Shown piece after piece: positions 56,766 through 64,000 of a stretch of 64,000 bases of DNA; position 1 is the stretch's first letter; every line of letters begins with the position of its first letter. Source of the stretch: Gibbula magus. Taxonomy: Eukaryota > Mollusca > Gastropoda > Trochida > Trochidae. The notes beneath the pieces were generated by a model. The model was not told the origin of the DNA, did not search any database, and saw nothing but the letters and a program-made list of their open reading frames with translations. The translations under genes and the position numbers were made by a program. Location: the NCBI GenBank assembly GCA_936450465.1, contig OW388296.1, forward strand, positions 43,070,448-43,134,447, written 5' to 3'.

Positions 56766-56939
56766 TGCCTTCTTACATATATCTAAGTTAATTGGGGATA
56801 CCTAATCTTGTAACTCTCGTATGTACCAAATATTTAATTATTAAAAAAAACACTTAGACGCATTTACATAACACAGCCATTACTGAACAAGAATAGAGTA
56901 ATATACATCCTAAAACGTTCAAGTCTGCAGAGGGCAATT

Positions 56940-57190
56940 CTATACCGGTTATGTTGTACATACACAAATATAGTTAGAGGGGGGAATCTATACCTGCATT
57001 ACATACACATATATAGTTAGAAACTATACCGGGTGTAATGCACATACATAGATATAGTTATAGGGGGGATCTATACCGGGTGTAATGTACATACACATAT
57101 ATAGTTAGAGGTAGCGAATCTATACCGGGTGTAATGTACATCATAGATATAGTTAGAGGGGGCGAATCTATACCGAGTGTGATGTAAAGG
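56940..57190. repeat. ~50-bp minisatellite (tataccgggtgtaatgtaca)
   Basis: Five to six units share 'ctataccgggtgtaatgta', 'catacacatatatagttaga' and a 'ggggggaat' or 'gggggcgaat' joint, with lengths of about 45-55 bases. Confidence 0.85.
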
Positions 57191-57827
57191 ATATAACACT
57201 CTACCGAGGTTTTAGTTGAAAATGTAAACATGAGGAAGAGGGAGAACCCGCGGGCCGAAGGTAATGCAAAACATGCTTAAATCTGGTCGGTACAATATGT
57301 GTGTCCATCCTTTTAGCTCATTTCTTGATTTCCATGGTCACGTTTGTGACAATTACTTGTATATATCTATAATTACTTCTGAGTTCAACTCTGAAAAGTG
57401 AATATGCAGCCAACAACTTTTTCGACAAAACTAATAATGTGGGCTCACGTGACGACGCTGTAGTAGACGACTTCCTAGTTACCGGCATGATGTTGAAAAT
57501 GGAAGCAAACTATGGACTTCGCGCTTTTTATCAAACAAGGTTGAAATCAGTTAGAAAGTTACAGAAAACATCGGGGTTATCTAGGAGAATCATAATGTAG
57601 ACTTAATGTGAGATGTCAAGTGGCAGTAAGTTTCAGTGCAAGCCGGAATCAAAGCTTTCGCTGTTTAAGTGTTTTTGATGGCGTTGATGAGATTGGAAAA
57701 TTATGTTTAATGTCGTTCTTGAAAATTACACGTCGCACTCATTATAGGAAGTACTATAAACTTTTACAAGTACGTGTTAAGGAGTTATATTCACTGTTGT
57801 CTAACTATTTTGGCCTGTTTTATAATT
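57191..57827. other. No recognisable gene
   Basis: A short G+C-rich patch ('gagaacccgcgggccgaagg') lies near 57241. ORF 57608-57859 has no motif and runs into the adjacent repeat, so it is not called. Confidence 0.4.
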
Positions 57828-58182
57828 ATGTCCCCCGCAGGGTGCCTTTTGCTACTTAGGTTATTCTGATTTTTATATTTTTTTTCCATGGAAACAGTTA
57901 GCACTTAGTGCATATGGGGGTAGGAACCTTTTCCGACCACTTTCTCAAAATCTATGCAGTATTTTTTTCACGAAACTTGGTGTGTGGTAGGACCTAGTGG
58001 TGGAGTGGTGCATTTTGCTACTTAGGTTATTCTGATTTTCATATTTTTTCTGGTGTCCATGGAAACAGTTTGAACTTAGTGCATATGGGGGTAAGAATCA
58101 TTTTTGACCTCCATCTCAAACTCATAAGTTAAAAATAATGTTAAGAGGACATGGTTGGATTGAGAGTTTGAGCGGGGGACAT
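57828..58182. mobile_element. Non-autonomous inverted-repeat element (atgtccccc family), copy 2
   Basis: Starts 'atgtcccccgc' and ends 'gcgggggacat', a perfect 11-base inverted terminus. Inside, the block 'tttgctacttaggttattct' to 'catatgggggta' is present twice in tandem (about 180-base period), while copy 1 at 261-530 has it once. Confidence 0.75.
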
Positions 58183-58627
58183 CACAGTGCATCACATGCA
58201 TTTATTTCTAGTTTATGTATCAAACAAAACCATTTGTGAACACATTTGACCGTTATCAATGTATCTTTAGGGAAATAAATATGATTGAGTTAATGATTTA
58301 AGCACATGTTCAAACCAATTCCAGGCTTAATGACCTTGACCTTGATACTTGACATCCATGCAGCCATAGTGATGAGACCTTTTAGATATAATACATTTTG
58401 ACCTTTGACATTTTGATTACCTCCCCTGACGAATAGACACACCGTTCACAGCAGAGCAAATAATTTCTAGAAACTACAAAATCGATACATGCTGGACCGC
58501 TGAAAACTTGTACAGTTGTTCGTAAGTACCCAGTGAGTGATCTAGTTAGAAGATATGATCGATCTACAGACCAACCGAGCTAGAATCGGACATTTCGTCC
58601 ACCCACCCGGGTCGAGACAGGTGAGCC
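58183..58627. other. Flank and probable 5' UTR of the 2A-encoding LINE
   Basis: No ORF. The sequence becomes richer in G+C from about 58500 ('cacccacccgggtcgagaca'), as expected when entering the LINE 5' UTR. The 5' end of the element was not fixed. Confidence 0.4.
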
Positions 58628-59505
58628 ATGTCGCCATTGACATCGACGTCTGATATGCCGCTCCGGACGTCTGTATGCATCGTACTCATAGCTGTACACC
58701 TAATGCTTTCCGCAATGGCAATCAGATGCGTAGATCATCACAATATTATTAGATTCAGTCTGATAAATTCTCACTCATTTGAACACAACTGTGTTTACAC
58801 CAGAACTCTCTTCACGCGGTTCTATCACATCAGCAAGTGTAGTTAGACTTCATATTCTTTTGTCTAACGACGTTGAATCAAACCCAGGCCCAGCAGTCAG
58901 TGTAAGAGATATAACGTCATTGAAATATGATCTTGTAGCTGAAATTAAAGAATTCAGGCTTTTCGTGCAAACGGAGCTTACGACGATCAAAAGTTCACTA
59001 AGCCATCTATCCGACAAATGCACAACGTTAGAAACCACAGTGTCTGATCTACTTAAGGATAATAGATAAGGTTTCGTGTGAGCATGGCGCTATATACAAC
59101 GATGTGGATGCGTAACAACATACGATTGAACACATCGAAAATAATATGGAGTCTAATGACACTGAACTGGATAGACTAGAAGCATTTAGTCGCAGATATA
59201 ATGCAGTCTTCTATGGATGTACAGAAAATGAGAGTGAAACCTTTGAAAATTGCACACCTCATTGTTGAACTATTGAACATGCATGTAAACACAAGGGAGT
59301 AGCACCGTAGTGACATTGTACATGCGCATCGTATTGGCGCGAAGAGCAGCAGCCAAACAAGGCCACGCCCACTAATAGCGAAATTTGCATCAACTGATGA
59401 TAAAATTGAAACCTTGAGACACCGAGCCCAGTTCAAAGCATCTAACATTGGTGTGGCTAATGATCTCACAAAAGTGCAACGGGATACACTGGCTGATTTG
59501 AAAAG
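58628..59505 (+). pseudogene. LINE ORF1 with N-terminal 2A ribosome-skipping motif
   Basis: ATG 58628 opens a frame with a hydrophobic stretch resembling a signal sequence (TSVCIVLIAVHLMLSAMAI). A frameshift leads to the frame holding RLHILLSNDVESNPGP, with DVESNPGP at 58869-58892 matching the 2A consensus D-x-E-x-N-P-G-P, at which ribosomes release the chain between Gly and Pro. A coiled-coil stretch follows (AEIKEFRLFVQTELTTIKSS to LETTVSDLLKDN). After a stop and frameshifts come an RRM-like piece (LEAFSRRYNAVFYGC) and the ORF1 C-terminal domain (RPRPLIAKFAS, HRAQFKASNIGVANDLTKVQ). 2A motifs are known at the start of ORF1 in several animal LINEs. This copy is not functional. Confidence 0.8.
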
Positions 59506-60560
59506 CCAGAGTTTTTTACATTTTGATTACTTTTTCTGAACATTCAAGCATGACAATTAACCCAGCTTAGACAAACATAGTTGTTTTAAGAAGGGGAGGT
59601 CGCTTAGCGAAGTCCGAAAAATGTTTTCTAAATGATGAACCAATAGCAACAGTTAACACTTATAAATATTTGGGTTTTATATTTTCTTCAACTTTCAAGA
59701 TGAGAAATTGTGTTAATGATCTTGCCCTAAGAGGTAAAAGGGCTTTAATGGAAGTAATCAGCAATCTCAATAAAATTGGAATTATAGATCCAAATGTCTT
59801 TTTCAAAATTTGATATGCAGATACAACCAATATTACTTTATGGGGCGGAAATATAGGGAATACATAAATTTGATCAAATAGAAAAGATTCATCTGATTGC
59901 CTGCAAACGATTTTTGAATGTCGATCCACAAACCCCTAACGCTATTGTTTATGGTGAGTGTGGACGATATCCTCTTTTTATTAATGCAATGTACACAACT
60001 TTACAATATTGGTTAAAGATTACTCGTATGAATGAAAACAGAATTCCTTTTAAAGTTTATAAAATGCAAATGTACTATGATAATTGTGGCTATAATGCAT
60101 ATGCTTCATATATAACAAATATACTTTTTCTCATGGTTTTGGATATGTGTTTGGATTTTCCAAACGGTCGGAGATAAAGTTTCTTTTTTAAATCATTTCA
60201 AAACAGTTGCAATCAATATTTTTTTACCTATCATGGACATGTATATTAAATGACAGCTCACGATATCGTGTATATATAGAATTCAAAAGTCTCCTAGCTC
60301 CTGAAAAGTAGTTATCATATATTGTTGACAGAAAGTTCCTTAAGATAATGATTACATTTCGATGTGGATTGTTAAGACTAAAGAATAATGAAGGGAGAGG
60401 GCAAAATATAAATGTAACGGAACGCAACTGCCAATTATGCAATTTAGGAATAGAAGACGAGTATCACTTTTTATTTATACATGTATGTTATGTTTACAGA
60501 TCTCTTAGATTCAAAATATTTACCACCGGTATATTGTAAACAACCTTACAAGCATAAACT
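59506..60560 (+). pseudogene. LINE reverse-transcriptase C-terminal remnant
   Basis: Pieces in order: VVLRRGGRLAKSEKCFLND, YKYLGFIFSSTFKMRNCVND (RT thumb), a stop near 59811, QIQPILLYGAE-like text with damage, KRFLNVDPQTPNAIVYGECG and RYPL. After further breaks come MITFRCGLLRLKNNEGRGQN and the Cys/His tail CQLCNLGIEDEYHFLFIHVC. Several stops and frameshifts are present. It aligns with the remnants at 31507-32066 and 22300-22459. Confidence 0.82.
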
Positions 60561-60787
60561 GAAATGACTGTTAACTACTAATAATGAAACACTATTGAGA
60601 AACCTTTGTAAATATGTATACCACGCCTGTGCAAAGATCAGATTATTTTTCATTACATTAAGGTATTATAATACCCATCACGTACTGTATCATTTTGAAT
60701 GCATTGTAATCAAATTGAACTATTCATTGTATATATTATATGTAAATTTGTATATATTTTGTATACGGGCCTGTGGCCAATAGACAA
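60561..60787 (+). other. LINE 3' UTR up to the SINE insertion
   Basis: AT-rich, ending in 'gggcctgtggccaatagaca', a small hairpin block also seen as 'gggcctatggcc' near 32179 in the related copy. Confidence 0.6.
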
Positions 60788-61070
60788 GTGAATGAGTGAG
60801 TGAGTGATTTTGGGTTTAACGCCGCTTTCAAGAGTATTTCACTTATATCGCGGCTGCTAGTATTATGGCAGGGAGAAAGCCCGCAACGCCATGTGGCTAT
60901 GCACTGCGGCTGGATCTAGCGAACCATGGGTGGTACTGCACTGAAATTCAGTGAAGCATTGCACCCAAACCTGACTGCGTGTAGAACAGTTCTCTACTGC
61001 AGACAAAGTTGCCGTGCCCCTGGCGGGATTCGAACCCCGGACCTCTTGATCCGAAGCCGAACGCGCTAAC
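60788..61070 (-). mobile_element. tRNA-derived SINE inserted in the LINE 3' UTR
   Basis: Bounded by a perfect 11-bp target duplication ccaatagacaa (60777-60787 and 61071-61081). Read on the minus strand, the head has 'gggttagcgcgttcggct' (A-box-like) and 'ggggttcgaatcccgcc' (B-box), so it derives from a tRNA. The body ends with 'gcggcgttaaacccaaaatc' and a (cact)n tail. The tail-side domain also occurs alone at 33247-33310. Confidence 0.85.
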
Positions 61071-61110
61071 CCAATAGACAAATAAAATCACTTGACTTGA
61101 CTTGACCTCG

Positions 61111-61493
61111 TGTACTTCACCTTACCACATGTTGCATTCTCCCTTGGTCAATTACCTTTGATACCTTACCAAATTCATTCACATGGAGTATATGCTTATA
61201 TCCGGGACATCAGTGTTTAACAAACACATCGTGATGATATGAATAAGATTGAATGTTTTTAAAGTTTAATTGAAAAATCTTGCAAAGCAATGACAGACAG
61301 TATTAAAAGCTTCAGGAACTGGTGAATTCATCATTTTGTCTTGACACGTCAGAAAAGTATGTTAATTCCGAGCTGTAGTCCATGGCGATTTTATATTCTT
61401 AACAAAATTAAGCTGATAAACTAAAACATAGAATGATCATTTAAAAACATTTTATTTCAAAACCTGTCTTGAATGTGAGTCCTATATTTACAG
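61111..61493. other. No gene; possible intron upstream of the split exon
   Basis: AT-rich, ending in 'gtcctatatttacag', a fair splice acceptor. Confidence 0.4.
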
Positions 61494-61987
61494 CCCCAAT
61501 GAATAGCTGCTCGCCACAAGAAGATCCGGTAACACAGAGGCCGTCAGGTCTTCCGAGAGACTATCTCAAAACACCCACGTACTTCCTGAAGGGTGGTTAC
61601 GAGTGTGTTACATTTAAAGGTGCACTCCGGCAAATTTTGACCCCTTTCACTCTTAACTGTTCTGAAACGTTAACAATATACATTACCTATTGGTTAAAAT
61701 TTAAAAAATAATAAAGAATTAAATTTTAAGTTATATTTGAAAAACGTTTTTTTGTGTGAAGTTTAGTGGAAGTGTCTGAATAGTAGAAATGAACAAATCC
61801 ATGTTAAATAATTGCAGGAAAACCTCCTAGTTCAAAAGTGGAAAATATGCCGGAGTGCACCTTTAAGTCGGACAGGAAGAGGAATAAGGGGAGGTTGGGG
61901 ATGACGGACTTGGAGAGGAAGAATGAAAAAGAGAAGAAGAAGGACGAGATGATGAGCAACTATGCGAGGAAGACGGGGAATGGGGCA
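61494..61987 (+). pseudogene. Host coding exon interrupted by a TTAA-flanked MITE
   Basis: Two open segments, 61494-61617 and 61867-61987, share one reading frame and join perfectly when the MITE and one TTAA copy are removed. The exon would be 245 bases, from acceptor 'atatttacag' to donor 'ggggca|gtgagt'. The first part encodes SPQEDPVTQRPSGLPRDYLK then TPTYFLKGGYECVTF. The second is highly charged (SDRKRNKGRLGMTDLERKNE, then KEKKKDEMMSNYARKTGNG). G+C and codon use differ from the AT-rich flanks, as expected for an exon. The protein is not recognised. With the insertion the frame reads into a stop, so this copy is probably a relic or an allele disrupted by the insertion. Confidence 0.6.
61618..61862. 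mobile_element. 245-bp MITE with TTAA target duplication
   Basis: The termini AGGTGCACTCCGGCA and its exact complement (61618-61632, 61848-61862) are flanked by TTAA on both sides (61614-61617, 61863-61866). TTAA duplication with AGG-type ends fits Kolobok- or piggyBac-mobilised MITEs. The interior is AT-rich and non-coding. Confidence 0.88.
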
Positions 61988-63009
61988 GTGAGTCTTGTAT
62001 TATTAAGACATATGGTTTGGACTATAAAGTGTCTTAAACAATACATTAAAATCATAATGTCCCAATTTTGACTAATTGTCTTTCCAAAGTAAACATAAAT
62101 CCTAAACGAAACCAAGGAATGATTTTCTTCCCTGTCATGAAATTGATTAATTATAGTGATTTCATTCCGTTAGCTGAAACGGCTTCCCCGAGCTATTTTT
62201 AGATATTTGACGCGTAGTCCATATGAGGGATATGTAAAATGAACTTGACCTTTGGAATTGGTGAGGACGGAGCCCAGTCTCTAATATCTGACAAATCGGA
62301 CGACTTCGGTGATAGTTTTCAATCAGAAAATAACAAAGGTCAAATTGTAATCTTTTTTAAACTTTCATTCAGATTCATCATGTTTCCTTTTATCCTATCG
62401 ATCGAGTGTCAACTGTCAAGTGGGCCGAATCTAGGCCTACAAAAAACTTTAGCCTTGATATATCAATCCCGATAATATTATGAGATAGGCCAGTAACGAT
62501 GTACCGAGACTTTTGCAATTCTTCAAGGGCATAATAGTTTGTTTAATGTCAGTTTTCACTTGTGGCAAATCATTGAAATGACAGCGGACTTTCATGTTGG
62601 ATAGAGGCTAAACGGCACCACCGCAAAACGGCACAAGTCGAATACGGCACATATTTGCCAAACTTTTCACAACTGAGAAAAGCAATGGACGGTTGATGAG
62701 ATAGCCAAGATAATTTGAAATTAATTTCCCACAAATGGGAAAATCAAGAATAAGATCTCATGAACAAGTGGGATAGTTAATATTGAATTTCATGGTAGTT
62801 TATAACTAACTTTAGAGAAAAAAAGTGTTTAAATTCTTGTAATACTTAGTTTTTATTTTCTGAAATATCCAAATGCACATATAATTATTGCTTGATACAT
62901 ACATTTATTGAATACATCTTAGTTATGTCCACCCACATTATTTCTTTAAATTTAAATTCCTTTGGCAAAAGGAACAAATACTCTGCTTGCTGAAAACAAA
63001 TACCTTAAA
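61988..63009. other. No recognisable gene
   Basis: Begins with the candidate donor site. An ORF at 62239-62475 shows no motif or splice context and is not called. Otherwise AT-rich. Confidence 0.4.
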
Positions 63010-63425
63010 TCCTTGAATAATGACCCGGCGATTATTAATTTCGAACAACGATTTGACCCGACGATTATTCAAGGCAGGCGATTATTGTTTTCGAAGCCTT
63101 AATATTCTCTTAATATCTGTGCAATTTAAAAAAAAAACATGACAAAAACCTTCATTGCAGTACGTCTTTAATTATGAATTTTGTAAACGACATGTATATC
63201 ATGAGGTTAAATTTCGCAAAAATATGCTTATGTCGGAATTACTCTTGAAAAGGAGATAGCTATTACTTAATTTACATTTGCTAAATTTAACCCGGCGATT
63301 ATTCAAGGCAGGCAATTATTTATTTTAAAAAGGGCTTAGACCCAGCGATTATTCAAGGCAGGCAATTATTTATTTCAAAGAGGGCTTAGACATGGTGATT
63401 ATTCAAGGCAGGCGATTATACAAGG
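63010..63425. repeat. Diverged ~56-bp tandem repeat (cgattattcaaggcaggc)
   Basis: Units with 'cgattattcaaggcaggcaa' or 'gcgattattgttttcgaa' occur at about 63020, 63060, 63290, 63345 and 63395, separated by 'agggcttagaccc'. The middle part (63110-63285) lacks the motif. Confidence 0.75.
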
Positions 63426-64000
63426 ATTTACGGTATAGCATATTTTCCCTAATAGAAACCCCCAGAGTTTATTTTTTCAGACACCTACAACCCCGGCTTC
63501 TATTCGAGACCCGACATCTATAAATTGTTTCTATTCATTATTTCGCATATAATTCACCAGACTAACGAACATATTGAAATGCATCATGACAAACTTTCTT
63601 GAATATGAATTTGTTTGGTGAAAATTTATTCAATATTGAACGGGAAAAATATCTTCATCATGAGACATACGTTTTTAAAAAAACACTTTGCTCATCTTAT
63701 CACCCGGCGTCTAAATGAGTTTATTTCTTTCAGACGGTTATAACCATGGCGCCTATTGAAGACTCTGCATCTATTCGAAGTCCGGCATCTGTTAAGGAAA
63801 TATGATGAAGAAAAATTGTATTGTTCAGAAAAAAGACTCATTTCTATAATGATAATAAACCGAAACAGAAGTGTTCTTAAGATAGAATTTGCTTTATTTC
63901 AAACAATATATTAAAAAATATATAACATATACTTAGAAATTATATATCATACGATACATACATTGCATAGGCAAACCAAACACTCAGTTAAAGGGGGTCT
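63426..64000. other. No gene; degenerate repeat text
   Basis: Phrases such as 'cggcttctattcgagacccg', 'ggcgcctattgaagactc' and 'tctattcgaagtccggcatc' look like diverged copies of one short motif related in style to the preceding array. No coding region is supported. Confidence 0.4.

Larger units (their letters stand above)
58500..61110 (+). mobile_element. Internally deleted LINE with 2A-bearing ORF1 (CR1-like)
   Basis: ORF1 remnant (58628-59505) is joined near 59505-59520 directly to the second half of a reverse transcriptase, so endonuclease and most RT motifs are gone. The 3' UTR block 'cgggcctgtggccaatagac' is interrupted by a SINE and resumes with 'aataaaatcacttgacttga', an (acttg)n tail. 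The same family is represented at 22190 and 31500. The 5' boundary is approximate. Confidence 0.8.

Noticed and set aside
61016..61070. tRNA gene on the minus strand
   Set aside because: A- and B-box text is the head of a SINE flanked by an 11-bp target duplication.

Overview
The window is non-coding-rich, AT-rich eukaryotic DNA made mostly of mobile elements. Repeat families, LINE types and short inverted-repeat elements of the kind common in molluscs suggest a lophotrochozoan invertebrate, most likely a bivalve or gastropod. This is an inference from repeat content, because no host gene was recognised by name. No bacterial-type operon, rRNA, CRISPR array or intact tRNA gene was found.

The centrepiece is a Polinton/Maverick, a virus-like self-synthesising DNA transposon, at about 38.4-56.7 kb. 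It has ~1.6 kb terminal inverted repeats (38416-40044 and 53392-~56668). All its genes are on the minus strand, in order: a 182-aa orphan ORF, a 69-aa ORF, a DDE integrase with chromodomain, a minor-capsid-like domain, a small basic protein, the major capsid protein, an adenain-type protease, a packaging ATPase and an acidic ORF. The virion-forming set is therefore represented, but no protein-primed DNA polymerase B is visible. The integrase carries an in-frame stop and is split by a 3.1 kb LINE with a 7-bp target duplication. The right inverted repeat is split by a second, 1.7 kb LINE. The capsid gene has two frameshifts. The Polinton itself sits inside an older interspersed repeat, and an unoccupied copy of that repeat lies at 10.27-10.62 kb.

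Left of it, a Tx1/L1-like LINE (about 11.7-18.1 kb, minus) keeps decayed ORF1 and ORF2 separated by a microsatellite-rich 1.8 kb gap. Remnants of another LINE family lie at 22.2, 31.5 and 58.6-61.1 kb. The last copy encodes an ORF1 with a 2A-type ribosome-skipping motif, carries an internal deletion and is itself interrupted by a tRNA-derived SINE.

Candidate host exons are few: a terminal exon with poly(A) signal (9959-10221), a cassette of tandemly duplicated phase-matched exons (35.8-37.4 kb), and a coding exon split by a TTAA-flanked MITE (61494-61987). A promoter-like block with CRE, TATA and donor site lies at 26.93-27.11 kb. Many minisatellites and MITEs fill the rest, including a 603-bp palindromic-repeat element at 34.56 kb and a ~550-bp tandem array at 29.5-31.3 kb.
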